Below are positions 1 to 7,852 of a DNA stretch of 21,423 bases, one piece after another (the stretch's first letter is position 1; the number at the start of each line of letters is the position of its first letter). This DNA comes from Microbacterium sp. p3-SID336 (GTDB lineage: Bacteria > Actinomycetota > Actinomycetes > Actinomycetales > Microbacteriaceae): contig NZ_JALXPE010000067.1 of the NCBI RefSeq assembly GCF_025143365.1, positions 1-21,423 of the forward strand, written 5' to 3'. The position numbers and the translations under genes are program-made. Below the pieces are notes generated by a model. It did not search any database and was not told where the DNA came from. It worked only from the letters and a program-made list of their open reading frames with translations.

Positions 1-59
1 CACGTTCATCCCCGAGGCCGACGACCTGCTCCCGAGGCGCGACGAGGCTGGGATCATGA
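1..59 (+). other. Upstream flank, possible 3' end of a preceding gene
   Basis: The first 55 bases precede the ABC ATPase gene. A TGA at 57-59 overlaps the ATG at 56 (ATGA), so a gene entering from the left in that frame could be coupled to the transporter; a PadR- or TetR-type regulator would be a common neighbour, but nothing identifies one. Codon use in that frame is poor. The frame shared with the ATPase has much better third-position GC and no stop, so an upstream start for the ATPase cannot be excluded. GAGG at 44-47, 8 bases before ATG 56, favours that ATG as the start. Confidence 0.3.
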
Positions 60-751
60 ACACTCCCGTGATCGAATCCCACGCTCTCCTCAAGTCCTTC
101 GGGACGACGCACGCCCTCGCCGGGATCGACCTCGCGGTGCAGCGTGGAGAGTCCGTCGCCATCATGGGCGCGTCCGGTTCGGGCAAGACGACGCTCCTGC
201 ATGTGCTGGCCGGCATCACCGCCCCCGACGCCGGCAGCGTCACCTTCCACCCCGCGGTCGGAGCCCCTGTCGAGGTCACCGCGCTCGGCGAATCGGCCAG
301 GTCACGACTGCGCCGCGAGCGGTTCGGGTTCGTGTTCCAGCAGGGCCTGCTGATCCCCGAGCTCACCGCCGTCGAGAACGTCGCGCTCGCCTCCATGATC
401 AACGGGATCAAGCGGAAGGACGCGGTGCAGCATGCCGCCGCCTGGCTGGCGTCGCTCGGCCTCGCCGGCATGGAGGACCGCAGGATCGGCGAGCTGTCCG
501 GTGGACAGGCGCAGCGCGTCGCCATCGCCCGCGCGCAGGCCACCGGCGCCGAGCTGGTGTTCGCCGACGAGCCGACCGGCGCGCTCGACTCCCAGACGTC
601 CTCCGAAGTCATGGATGCCCTGCTGTGGTCGACCAGCGGGCAGGGCCGCACGCTCATCGTGGTCACCCACGACCCCGAGGTCGCCGCCCGCTGCAGCCGG
701 ACCATCGCCGTACGCGACGGCCGCATCGTCTCCTCGGCGGTGAACGCATGA
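56..751 (+). CDS. ABC transporter ATP-binding protein (MacB/LolD-like)
   Basis: This 231-residue ATPase should power the membrane protein encoded directly downstream. All nucleotide-binding motifs are present: Walker A GASGSGKT at residues 38-45, Q-loop Gln near 95, signature LSGGQ at 147-151, Walker B LVFADEP at 167-173 followed by the D-loop GALD, and the switch His at 205 (VVTHD). The ADEPTGALD form and the short length are typical of the MacB/LolD/FtsE/BceA group, which partners FtsX-type permeases in peptide, lipoprotein or antibiotic export and sensing. The start ATG has GAGG 8 bases upstream. The stop overlaps the permease start (ATGA at 748-751), so the two are co-translated. The substrate cannot be inferred; a role in antimicrobial-peptide or drug efflux is only an analogy from the family. 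Confidence 0.93.
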   Translation: MNTPVIESHALLKSFGTTHALAGIDLAVQRGESVAIMGASGSGKTTLLHVLAGITAPDAGSVTFHPAVGAPVEVTALGESARSRLRRERFGFVFQQGLLIPELTAVENVALASMINGIKRKDAVQHAAAWLASLGLAGMEDRRIGELSGGQAQRVAIARAQATGAELVFADEPTGALDSQTSSEVMDALLWSTSGQGRTLIVVTHDPEVAARCSRTIAVRDGRIVSSAVNA

Positions 752-2070
752 ACGCCAACGTCCTCACGCTCCTGCTCCGCCCGGCTCCGGGTCAGGGAAG
801 CGTGCTCGCACTCCCCGTCGTCGCTTTCGGCGTCGTGACCACGCTCGTGCTCACCGTCATCGGCGGCGCGCAGACCTTCTGGACCTGGACGGACGAGTCT
901 GCCGCGTTGTACCAGGCGCTGGCCGCGACCGCCCTGGTGCTGCTCGTCGTGCCGCTCATCTCACTCGGCGGCGCCGCGGCCCGGCTCTCGGCTCGCCGCC
1001 GTGACGAGCGGCTCTCCACCCTGCGGCTGCTCGGGGTCACGCCCGGCGGCGTCACGGTCGCCACGGTCGTGGAGTCGGTCCTGGTCGCCGCCGTCGGCGC
1101 CGCCGCCGGGATACTGGGCCACTACGCGCTGAGCCCGCTGATCGGACTGATCCCGTTCCGCGGAGCGGCGCTGGGGATCGCAGCGGTCGTCCTTCCCCCG
1201 CTGCAGATCACCGCGGTCGTGCTCGGGGTGCTGCTGCTCGCCGCCGGAAGCGCCGTCATCGGCCTGCGGCGCGTCGTCATCTCGCCGCTCGGCGTCCGCA
1301 CCAGGAGCGCACCGGTGAAGGTGCACTGGATCCGCGCGGTCATCGCCGTCGTCGGCATCGCCACTGCCTTCATCCTCGTGAAGGTGTTCCCGATGATCGG
1401 CGGCCTCGTCGCCACCATCGCCGTGCTGGTCGCCATGTTCGCGGCCACGCTCGGCATCCTCAACCTGATCGGGCCCTGGGTCCTCAAGGTGTCCGCGTCG
1501 ATGCAGCTCCGGCGGGCCGCGCGCCCGGAGCGACTGCTCGCCGCCCGCATGGTGCTCGACTCCCCCAAGGCGGCGTGGCGTCAGGTGGGAGGAATCGCCA
1601 TGGCGAGCTTCATGGCGGTGTTCGCCGGAACCGGTGTCGCACTGCTGAACACGATCAGCTCCGGAGATGCCCAGCCGGAGGACCTGGCGCTCGCGGCCGA
1701 CATCCGGACCGGCCTCATCATCACTCTCATCGGCTCCTTCCTGATGGTCGCCGCCTCGGTGGGCGTGAACCAGGCGTCGGACGTCCTCGATCAGAGCGAG
1801 CTGCACCGGAGTCTGCATCACCTCGGCATGCCGATGGAGACCGTCGACCGGGCACGGCGCCGCGCGATCATGTCGCCTCTGCTCATCACCGCGCTGGGCT
1901 CTGCGGTCTGCGCGGCGATCATGGTGTTCCCACTCGTCGGCATCGCGCTCATCGTCGCTCCGCTGTCGCTGCTCACCATCGCGACCGTGGTCGCCGTGGG
2001 CATCGGCGTGGTGTGGGCGAGCACGTGGGCCGCCCGCCCGCTGCTGCGGGGCGCGTTCCGCGCGGCGTGA
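748..2070 (+). CDS. FtsX-family ABC transporter permease
   Basis: This is a 440-residue, very hydrophobic protein with about ten membrane segments (roughly residues 20-42, 58-78, 103-127, 140-172, two in 196-245, 283-300, 322-342, 376-392 and 396-425). Two copies of the FtsX-type core are visible. The first is around 60-127, with the cytoplasmic stretch RRRDERLSTLRLLGV before a membrane segment. The second is around 322-392, with ELHRSLHHLGM in the same place. There is no large extracytoplasmic domain such as MacB or BceB carry, so this is the compact actinobacterial version. The ATG lies inside the ATGA junction with the ATPase gene, with only a weak ribosome site (GGCGGTG). An upstream extension in the same frame runs antisense-like through the ATPase gene and is not supported. 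The gene converges on mutM with only 4 bases between stops. Confidence 0.88.
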   Translation: MNANVLTLLLRPAPGQGSVLALPVVAFGVVTTLVLTVIGGAQTFWTWTDESAALYQALAATALVLLVVPLISLGGAAARLSARRRDERLSTLRLLGVTPGGVTVATVVESVLVAAVGAAAGILGHYALSPLIGLIPFRGAALGIAAVVLPPLQITAVVLGVLLLAAGSAVIGLRRVVISPLGVRTRSAPVKVHWIRAVIAVVGIATAFILVKVFPMIGGLVATIAVLVAMFAATLGILNLIGPWVLKVSASMQLRRAARPERLLAARMVLDSPKAAWRQVGGIAMASFMAVFAGTGVALLNTISSGDAQPEDLALAADIRTGLIITLIGSFLMVAASVGVNQASDVLDQSELHRSLHHLGMPMETVDRARRRAIMSPLLITALGSAVCAAIMVFPLVGIALIVAPLSLLTIATVVAVGIGVVWASTWAARPLLRGAFRAA

Positions 2071-2074
2071 CGGG

Positions 2075-2938
2075 TCAGCGGCGGCGCTGGCACCGGGGGC
2101 AGAAGTGCGAAGAGCGGTTCATGAACGAGACGCGACGGATCTCTCCCCCGCAGCGGGGGCAGAGCTTCCCGCCGCGGCCGTAGGCGTTCAGCGAATGCGC
2201 GAAGTACCCGGCCTGGCCGTTGACGTTCACGTACTGCGCGTCGAAGCTGGTGCCGCCCTCGGCCAGGGCCTTCTGCAGCACCGTGCGGACCTCGGCGAGA
2301 AGCCGTCGCACGGCCGGTGTCGACAGTCGGTCCGCGGAGGTCTCCGGATGGATGCGCGCCGCCCACAGCGACTCGTCCGCATAGATGTTGCCGATGCCGC
2401 TGACCACGCCCTGGTCGAGCAGCACGCGCTTGACGGCGCTGCTGCGCCGGGCGAGCGCGCGGCGGAAGCCCTCGTCGTCGAAGAAGGGGTCCAGCGGGTC
2501 CCGGGCGATGTGCATCACCTGAGTGGGCACGCGCGAGGGCCCGTCGTCGACGAGTGCGTCCACCGCGAGGGAGCCGAACGTCCGCTGGTCCGCGAACACC
2601 ACGGCCAGCTCACCGTGGACGGGGTGCTCGATGCCCAGCCGTATCCGCTCATGGCGCTCGGCCGGCGCATCCGGTGCGCGCAGCAGCATCTGTCCGCTCA
2701 TGCCCAGGTGGGCGATCAGCGCCGAGGCGTCCCCCGCGACCGGAAGCCACAGGAACTTGCCGCGACGAGACGCACCCGTGAAAGCGCGTCCTTCCAGGCG
2801 CTCGACGAAGTCAGCGGCCCCGGCGGCGTGCCGCGTGAGCGCACGATCGTCGAACACGCTGACCGCCGTGACGGTGGCGCCGACCACCGCGGGCGCAAGG
2901 CCGGCACGGACGACCTCGACCTCGGGAAGCTCAGGCAC
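2075..2938 (-). CDS. mutM: Formamidopyrimidine-DNA glycosylase (Fpg/MutM)
   Basis: This bifunctional base-excision repair glycosylase removes 8-oxoguanine and formamidopyrimidines and cuts the abasic site. The mature N-terminus PELPEVE carries the catalytic Pro and Glu. Lys61 (RRGKFLW) matches the conserved beta-elimination/phosphate-contact lysine. The helix-two-turn-helix region contains GIGNIYADE. The C-terminal zinc finger is intact: Cys260, Cys263, Cys280 and Cys283 (C-x2-C-x16-C-x2-C) with the conserved MNRSSH arginine. The length of 287 is normal. The start is a GTG that overlaps the end of rnc by 8 bases (GTGCCTGA), so it is the last gene of the yceD-rpmF-rnc-mutM operon and probably translated by coupling. 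The coding identity is very secure. Confidence 0.97.
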   Translation of the reverse strand: MPELPEVEVVRAGLAPAVVGATVTAVSVFDDRALTRHAAGAADFVERLEGRAFTGASRRGKFLWLPVAGDASALIAHLGMSGQMLLRAPDAPAERHERIRLGIEHPVHGELAVVFADQRTFGSLAVDALVDDGPSRVPTQVMHIARDPLDPFFDDEGFRRALARRSSAVKRVLLDQGVVSGIGNIYADESLWAARIHPETSADRLSTPAVRRLLAEVRTVLQKALAEGGTSFDAQYVNVNGQAGYFAHSLNAYGRGGKLCPRCGGEIRRVSFMNRSSHFCPRCQRRR

Positions 2939-3623
2939 GCTCGTTGAGGGTGCGCCACGCGCTGAGCGCAGCGGCCATCTCCGCGGTCTTCTTGCTGCTG
3001 CCGGTGCCGGTCATGCGCACATCCCCGACGGCGACCGTCGCAGTGAAACGGCGGTCATGATCCGGGCCGCTCGCCTCCACCGAGTACTGCGGCGGCGTCG
3101 CGCCGACACGGGCCGCGAGCTCCTGGAGGCTGGTCTTCGGATCCATCGCGGCGCCGTAGCGCTCGGGGTCCGCGAGCAGCGGCTCGGTGAGGCGCAGCAC
3201 GAGCGCCGTGGCCGCATCGGGCCCCGCCGACAGGTACGTGGCACCGATGACGGCTTCCATCGTGTCGGCCAGGATCGAATCCTTGTCCCGACCGCCGGTC
3301 TGCTCCTCACCGCGGCCCAGCAGCAGATGGCTGCCGAGGCCGATGCCACGAGCCACCTCCGCGAGAGCCACGGTGGACACGACGCTCGCACGCCGCTTCG
3401 CCAGCTCCCCCTCGTCGAGGTCGGGGTGACGGGTGAACAGCATCACGGTGACCGCCTGCCCGAGCACCGAGTCTCCGAGGAACTCGAGCCGCTCGTTATG
3501 CGGGATGCCGCCGTGCTCGTAGGCGTAGGAGCGGTGGGTGAGCGCCAACTCCAGAAGCTCCGCGTCGATCTCGACGCGGAGCTTTGCTGGGAGAGGTCTC
3601 GTCCCCCCGGGGACCTCCGTCAC
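2931..3623 (-). CDS. rnc: Ribonuclease III
   Basis: This is the double-strand-specific endoribonuclease that processes rRNA precursors and structured mRNAs as a homodimer. The signature [13 protein letters not shown] is at residues 42-54. The metal-binding acidic residues line up as Glu47, Asp51, Asp120 (ILADTMEA) and Glu123. A C-terminal double-stranded RNA-binding domain covers about 161-228 and ends with the [12 protein letters not shown] helix. The length of 230 is usual. The start used is GTG 3623, 10 bases after the rpmF stop. No strong Shine-Dalgarno sequence precedes it, so expression probably relies on read-through translation from rpmF. Its end overlaps mutM by 8 bases. The grouping with L32 fits a ribosome-biogenesis operon. 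Confidence 0.96.
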   Translation of the reverse strand: MTEVPGGTRPLPAKLRVEIDAELLELALTHRSYAYEHGGIPHNERLEFLGDSVLGQAVTVMLFTRHPDLDEGELAKRRASVVSTVALAEVARGIGLGSHLLLGRGEEQTGGRDKDSILADTMEAVIGATYLSAGPDAATALVLRLTEPLLADPERYGAAMDPKTSLQELAARVGATPPQYSVEASGPDHDRRFTATVAVGDVRMTGTGSSKKTAEMAAALSAWRTLNERA

Positions 3624-3633
3624 GGTACGCGAC

Positions 3634-3843
3634 TCAGACGTCGGCGACCTTGCGGCCCTTGTACTCGAGGAAGAGCTCGGTGCCCTGCGAGTCGGTGACG
3701 ACCTTCGCCTGGTGCGGACGGCTGTAGACGACCTTGCCGTTCTCGATGGTCTTGACGAGCGCGGGAGCCTCGGCCTTCCACTGCGCGCGGCGCGAGCGGG
3801 TGTTGGAACGGGAGACCTTGCGCTTCGGGGGGTTACCAGCCAT
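3634..3843 (-). CDS. rpmF: 50S ribosomal protein L32 (bL32), cysteine-free form
   Basis: This is a 69-residue basic protein of the large ribosomal subunit. It shows the L32 N-terminus ([20 protein letters not shown]) and the actinobacterial C-terminus ending YKGRKVADV. It contains no cysteine at all, so it lacks the CxxC pairs of the zinc-ribbon form and is of the zinc-independent type usual at this locus in actinobacteria. The ATG is 2 bases downstream of the yceD stop, and AAGAGAG about 9 bases upstream serves as ribosome site within the end of yceD. The yceD-rpmF pairing is one of the most conserved gene pairs in bacteria, which supports both calls. Confidence 0.97.
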   Translation of the reverse strand: MAGNPPKRKVSRSNTRSRRAQWKAEAPALVKTIENGKVVYSRPHQAKVVTDSQGTELFLEYKGRKVADV

Positions 3844-3845
3844 GA

Positions 3846-4406
3846 CTAGCTCTCTTCTTTCTCGGCGGCACGACTCTCTGCCGTGCCGTCCTGGTCTGTG
3901 ATCTGCTGGAGCGCACTCCATCGAGGATCGATGGGAGCTGCCTGCTCCGTCCCGGTGCTCTCGGTCAGCCTCTCGCCTGTGTTCGGGTCGAGCCCCAGGC
4001 AATCCGGCTGACACACCGGCTGAAAAGGAAGCGACAATACGGCCGCATCCCTGACGAGAGTTTCAAGATCCACGTGGTCGTCTTGAACCTCGAAGTCAGT
4101 TTCTTCCTCACCAGGATACGCGAAAAGCTCCTGGAACTCGACTTCGACCGGCCGGGCGATGTCCGTCAGGCAGCGCCCGCACACCCCGACATACTCCGCG
4201 TCGGCCGCGCCGGACACGAGGATGCCCTCGTGCACGGACTCCAGACGCACGTCGAGATCCAGCTCCGAACCCGCCTCGAACGACACGATGCCCTCCCCCC
4301 ACTGCTCGGGCAGCGTCACCGTGAAGGTGTGCTCGCGCATCTCGCCCGGACGCCGGACGATGTCGCGAACGGGGAGCACGAAGGGGCTGTTGAGTCGGGA
4401 ACGCAC
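3846..4406 (-). CDS. yceD: YceD/DUF177 family protein
   Basis: This 186-residue protein belongs to the DUF177 (YceD/YlbN) family, which is nearly always encoded beside rpmF. In several bacteria it is linked to 23S rRNA accumulation or large-subunit assembly; the exact activity is not settled. Diagnostic features are the CGRC pair (Cys76, Cys79) after a beta-rich N-terminal half, the acidic stretch around 99-113, and the CQPDCLGL motif (Cys132, Cys136) with PNTGERL. The four cysteines could bind a metal. The C-terminal 40 residues are polar and probably disordered. The start is a GTG with a -10-like TAGCAT exactly 6 bases before it, so this gene probably starts a leaderless operon that continues through rpmF, rnc and mutM. 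Confidence 0.92.
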   Translation of the reverse strand: MRSRLNSPFVLPVRDIVRRPGEMREHTFTVTLPEQWGEGIVSFEAGSELDLDVRLESVHEGILVSGAADAEYVGVCGRCLTDIARPVEVEFQELFAYPGEEETDFEVQDDHVDLETLVRDAAVLSLPFQPVCQPDCLGLDPNTGERLTESTGTEQAAPIDPRWSALQQITDQDGTAESRAAEKEES

Positions 4407-4418
4407 CTCGCCATGCTA
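4407..4418 (-). promoter_or_regulatory. Leaderless-type promoter -10 box for the yceD-rpmF-rnc-mutM operon
   Basis: On the minus strand TAGCAT (4418-4413) is followed by six bases, GGCGAG, and then the GTG start of yceD. A transcript starting about 7 bases after the -10 box would begin at the start codon. No recognisable -35 box sits at normal spacing. The same geometry recurs at six other starts in the window. Confidence 0.55.
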
Positions 4419-4488
4419 CCCGGGTCTGCCTGGAGCGGGGCCGGGAGCGGAGGCCGACGACGGAACCTCGGGAGCCCGGAATGGTGCG

Positions 4489-4986
4489 TCAGATGCCGCG
4501 GGCACCCGTGTCGAGGAAGGCCGCGACGGCCGGCGGAACGAACGGCGAGACGTCGCCTCCCAGCGACGCCACCTGGCGCACGAGCGAGCTGGACACCATG
4601 GCGTGCGAGGGGTCGGGGAGCAGGAACACGGTCTCGATGTCGGCGAGGTGACGGTTCACGATCGCCATGGGCGATTCGTACGCCACATCGACCTGGGAGC
4701 GGATGCCCTTCACCAGCACGCCGGCGTTCACGTCCCGGGCGTAGTCCACCAGCAGGCCCATGCTCCACGAGCCGATCACGATCTCGCCCTTCATGCCGTC
4801 CTCGGCGATCGAGCGCTCCAGCAGAGAGAGCCGCTGCGCGATCGGCAGCATCGCCTCCTTGCCGGGGTTGTGCACGACGAGCACGTGCAGCTCGTCGTAG
4901 AGGGCGGCCGCGCGACGGATCACATCGAGGTGACCCAGGGTCGGCGGATCGAAGGAACCCGGGACGACGGCGATCCGGCTGCTCAT
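4489..4986 (-). CDS. coaD: Phosphopantetheine adenylyltransferase
   Basis: This enzyme transfers AMP from ATP to 4'-phosphopantetheine, the penultimate step of coenzyme A synthesis. It is a 165-residue nucleotidyltransferase of normal length with the N-terminal [12 protein letters not shown] segment (TLGH at 16-19 is the T/HxGH nucleotide motif), KGIR at 93-96, Glu104 in the AYESPMAI segment, and SSSLVR at 132-137 matching the ISSS(T/L)xxR motif. Its start is 30 bases beyond the recG stop on the same strand, yet it appears to have its own leaderless promoter. The 82 bases between its stop and yceD hold only the yceD promoter and GC-rich sequence with no clear terminator. Confidence 0.96.
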   Translation of the reverse strand: MSSRIAVVPGSFDPPTLGHLDVIRRAAALYDELHVLVVHNPGKEAMLPIAQRLSLLERSIAEDGMKGEIVIGSWSMGLLVDYARDVNAGVLVKGIRSQVDVAYESPMAIVNRHLADIETVFLLPDPSHAMVSSSLVRQVASLGGDVSPFVPPAVAAFLDTGARGI

Positions 4987-4998
4987 GCGTCCAGCCTA
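4987..4998 (-). promoter_or_regulatory. Leaderless-type promoter -10 box for coaD
   Basis: TAGGCT (4998-4993 on the minus strand) is followed by GGACGC, six bases, and then the coaD ATG. The box lies in the short recG-coaD gap, so coaD can be transcribed independently of recG. Confidence 0.5.
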
Positions 4999-5016
4999 GG
5001 GCACGCCCGAAGGGCC

Positions 5017-7191
5017 TCAGTTCTTCGCCAGCGCCGCCCTGTCCTCGTCGCTCACGCGGCGCCCGATGGCCTCGCGCAGGCCCGGATGCGCGGCCAGCTG
5101 CGGGTCGACAGCAAGGATGCCCTCGGCCAGCTCGCGCGCGCGGGTGATCAGCCCGGCGTCCTTCACGACGCGCAGCAGCTTGAGCGAGGACCGCACGCCG
5201 GCCTGCGCCGCGCCCAGCACGTCCCCCTCGCCCCGCAGCTCGAGGTCGACCTCAGCCAGCGCGAACCCGTCGAGGGTCGCGGCGACCGCGTCCACTCGCT
5301 CCCTGGCCACCGATCCCGCCTCGGCCTCCGTGACCAGCAGGCACAGCCCGGGCACGCCCCCACGTCCGACGCGACCCCGAAGCTGATGCAGCTGAGAGAC
5401 GCCGAAGCGATCCGCATCCAGCACGATCATGGTCGAGGCGTTCGGCACGTCGACGCCGACCTCGATCACCGTCGTGGCCAGCAGCAGGTCGATGTCGCCG
5501 CGCGCGAACGCCTGCATGACCGCGTCCTTCTCCTCCGAGGGCATGCGGCCGTGCAGCACGGCCCGACGCAGACTCCCGAGCTTCGGGTGGGTCGCCAGGG
5601 CCTCGTCCAGCTGCACGACCCCCCAGCGCGGCCCGTTCCCGCCCTCGGGGGCGAGTAGCGACTGCTCTCCGGCCTCGGCCGTCTTCGCCGCCGTGTCGAT
5701 CGCCGCACACACCGCGAAGACCTGGCGGCCTTGCGCGATCTCCTCCGCCGCGCGCGCCCACACCCGGTTGAACCAACCCGGGTGCTCGGCGAGCGGCGCG
5801 ACGTACGACTCGATACCGGCGCGCCCGGCCGGCATCGTGCGGATCACCGAGGTGTCGAGGTCTCCGAACACCGTCATCGCCACCGTGCGTGGGATCGGCG
5901 TGGCCGTGAGGACCAGTGCGTGCGGGCTCGACCCCTTCGCGCGCAGCGCCTCACGCTGCTCGACACCGAAGCGGTGCTGCTCGTCGACGACCACGAGGCC
6001 GAGATCGGCGAAGGTCGTCTTCTCGCCGAGCAGCGCGTGCGTGCCGACGACGATCAGCGCCTGCCCGGAGGCGACGCGGAGCGCGGCCTTACGGCGCTCG
6101 GCGGCCGGCAGCTGCCCCGTCAACAGCGTCGGCATGAGCAGAGGCGCGAGCTGCGGGCCGAGCATCTTCGTCATCGACCGCAGGTGCTGCGCCGCCAGCA
6201 CCTCGGTCGGCGCGATCAGCGCTGCCTGTCCGCCGCTCTCGGCGACCTGCAGCATGGCCCGCAGCGCGACGAGGGTCTTGCCGGAGCCGACCTCGCCCTG
6301 CACCAGGCGGTTCATGGGCCAGGCGCCGAGCAGGTCTTCGGCGATCTGCGCCCCCACCGTGGACTGGTCGGGCGTGAGCGTGTACGGCAGCGCCGCGTCG
6401 AAGCGCTCCAGGAGCCCACCGGGCTGCGCCGGGCGCGGAGTGGCCGCGAGGGCCCTGACCGCGTCCCGCTGCTGCAGCAGGGCGGTCTGCAGTGTCAGCG
6501 CCTCATGCATGCGGAGCGTCCGCACCGCGGGGTCGATGTCGTTGCGCGTGCGCGGACGGTGGATGCGCTCCAGGGCTTCGCGAGCCGTGAGCAGCTCCTC
6601 GCGTTCCCTGATCTCCGGCGTCAGCGGGTCGGGCACCGTGCTCAGGTCGTCGAGCACCCGACCGACAAGACGGGCGATCTGCCACGTCTGGATGGCCGAG
6701 GTCGCGGGATAGATGGGAATCGGCACGGCGGCGCGGGCATCGGCACGGCGCCGCGCGGCATCCTCGTCGTCGAAGAGCTCGTACTCGGGATGGGCGAACT
6801 GCGTGACCCCGTTGAACTCCCCCACCTTGCCGGAGAAGACCCCACGACGGCCCACCGCGAGATCGTTGGAGCGCCACTCCGCCGCACCGATGTTCTTCGC
6901 GAAGAACGTCAGCGACATGCGTCCCACGCCGTCGCCGATCACCACGTCGACCATCGCTCCCGGCCGATTCCGCATGCGACGGAAGCTCGACGAGAGCACC
7001 TCGGCGACGATCGTCACCGTCTCACCGATCGGCAGATCCCTGATCGGGGTGAGCTCCCCGGGGTCCGCGTAGCGGCGCGGGTAGTGCGCGAGGAGGTCGC
7101 CGACGCTCTTCATGGCGAAAGCGCGGCCGAGGGTCTTGGCCGACGCCGCGCCGAGCGCCTCCTCCAACGAGGAATCGAGCGTGAGCGACAT
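5017..7191 (-). CDS. recG: ATP-dependent DNA helicase RecG
   Basis: RecG is the branch-migrating helicase that remodels stalled replication forks and Holliday junctions. The 724-residue protein has the N-terminal wedge/OB region (about 50-150) and then superfamily 2 motifs in order: Walker A GEVGSGKT at 299-306, motif Ia APTEVLAAQH near 328-337, the DEQH box at 403-406 (VVDEQHRFGVEQR), motif III TATPIPRT at 429-436, motif V ATTVIEVGVDVPNAS at 572-586 and motif VI QLRGRVGRG at 603-611. Length is slightly above the usual 680-700, with some extra sequence around 140-156 and 505-520. The ATG sits 61 bases from the divergent rsmD start, with a leaderless-type -10 box. Confidence 0.97.
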   Translation of the reverse strand: MSLTLDSSLEEALGAASAKTLGRAFAMKSVGDLLAHYPRRYADPGELTPIRDLPIGETVTIVAEVLSSSFRRMRNRPGAMVDVVIGDGVGRMSLTFFAKNIGAAEWRSNDLAVGRRGVFSGKVGEFNGVTQFAHPEYELFDDEDAARRRADARAAVPIPIYPATSAIQTWQIARLVGRVLDDLSTVPDPLTPEIREREELLTAREALERIHRPRTRNDIDPAVRTLRMHEALTLQTALLQQRDAVRALAATPRPAQPGGLLERFDAALPYTLTPDQSTVGAQIAEDLLGAWPMNRLVQGEVGSGKTLVALRAMLQVAESGGQAALIAPTEVLAAQHLRSMTKMLGPQLAPLLMPTLLTGQLPAAERRKAALRVASGQALIVVGTHALLGEKTTFADLGLVVVDEQHRFGVEQREALRAKGSSPHALVLTATPIPRTVAMTVFGDLDTSVIRTMPAGRAGIESYVAPLAEHPGWFNRVWARAAEEIAQGRQVFAVCAAIDTAAKTAEAGEQSLLAPEGGNGPRWGVVQLDEALATHPKLGSLRRAVLHGRMPSEEKDAVMQAFARGDIDLLLATTVIEVGVDVPNASTMIVLDADRFGVSQLHQLRGRVGRGGVPGLCLLVTEAEAGSVARERVDAVAATLDGFALAEVDLELRGEGDVLGAAQAGVRSSLKLLRVVKDAGLITRARELAEGILAVDPQLAAHPGLREAIGRRVSDEDRAALAKN

Positions 7192-7203
7192 GCTCCGAGT
7201 CTA
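7192..7203 (-). promoter_or_regulatory. Leaderless-type promoter -10 box for recG
   Basis: TAGACT (7203-7198, minus strand) is followed by CGGAGC, six bases, then the recG ATG. GGAG within the spacer is too close to the ATG to be a normal ribosome site, which also favours leaderless initiation. Confidence 0.55.
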
Positions 7204-7240
7204 GAGAACGCGACCGACACGACACCGCCACGGGCTGCCG

Positions 7241-7252
7241 TATCGTGAACGG
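7241..7252 (+). promoter_or_regulatory. Leaderless-type promoter -10 box for rsmD
   Basis: TATCGT (7241-7246) is followed by GAACGG, six bases, then the GTG start of rsmD. There is no Shine-Dalgarno sequence. With the recG box at 7198-7203 this makes a divergent promoter pair in a 61-base gap. Confidence 0.55.
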
Positions 7253-7852
7253 GTGACCAGGATCATCGCAGGCAGCGCACGCGGCGCGCGGCTCGAGGTG
7301 CCGGGCTCCGGCACCCGCCCCACCAGCGATCGTGTGCGGGAGTCCCTGTTCGGATCCCTGGAGACGCTCGACGCCGTCCACGGCGCGCGGGTGCTCGACC
7401 TGTACGCCGGATCAGGTGCACTGGGGCTCGAGGCGCTCAGCCGCGGTGCCGCCAGCGCCGATCTGGTCGAGCGCGGGCGCCAGGCGGCCGCCGTCGTGCG
7501 CCGCAACGCGGCTGTCGTCGCGAAGGCCGGAGGTCTGCCCACCGCACGCGTGCACGAGAGCACGGTGCACGCCTTCCTCGGTCGCGCCGTCGGCCCGTAC
7601 GACCTCGTGTTCACGGATCCGCCGTACGACCTCGACGACGACGCCATGACCGCAGACCTCGTGGCCCTGGCCCCGCTCCTCAGCGCCGACGCCGTGGTCA
7701 TCGTCGAACGTGCCCGCCGCTCGACGCCGCCCGACCTCGACACCGCCGGCCTCCGGCTGTTCCGCGAGAAGACCTACGGGGACACCACCCTGTGGTGGAG
7801 CGAGCCGATGGCGTCCGTGGATCAGCCCGCCACCGAATCCCAGTCGCGGTAG
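7253..7852 (+). CDS. rsmD: 16S rRNA (guanine966-N2)-methyltransferase RsmD
   Basis: RsmD methylates G966 of 16S rRNA in the assembled 30S particle, using S-adenosylmethionine. The 199-residue protein has the N-terminal MTRIIAGSARG segment and RPTSDRVRESLF, the Rossmann SAM loop VLDLYAGSGALGLEALSRGA at about 47-66, and the catalytic DPPY at 122-125. These are all family hallmarks. The start is GTG with a probable leaderless promoter. The last 10 codons are antisense to the end of thiL: the two convergent genes overlap by 31 bases (7822-7852). In many actinobacteria rsmD is followed by coaD; here coaD lies on the other side of the divergent recG. Confidence 0.95.
   Translation: MTRIIAGSARGARLEVPGSGTRPTSDRVRESLFGSLETLDAVHGARVLDLYAGSGALGLEALSRGAASADLVERGRQAAAVVRRNAAVVAKAGGLPTARVHESTVHAFLGRAVGPYDLVFTDPPYDLDDDAMTADLVALAPLLSADAVVIVERARRSTPPDLDTAGLRLFREKTYGDTTLWWSEPMASVDQPATESQSR

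Noticed and set aside
4159..5658. A 499-codon plus-strand frame across yceD, coaD and recG
   Set aside because: It is antisense to three well-identified genes and is a shadow frame created by high GC content.
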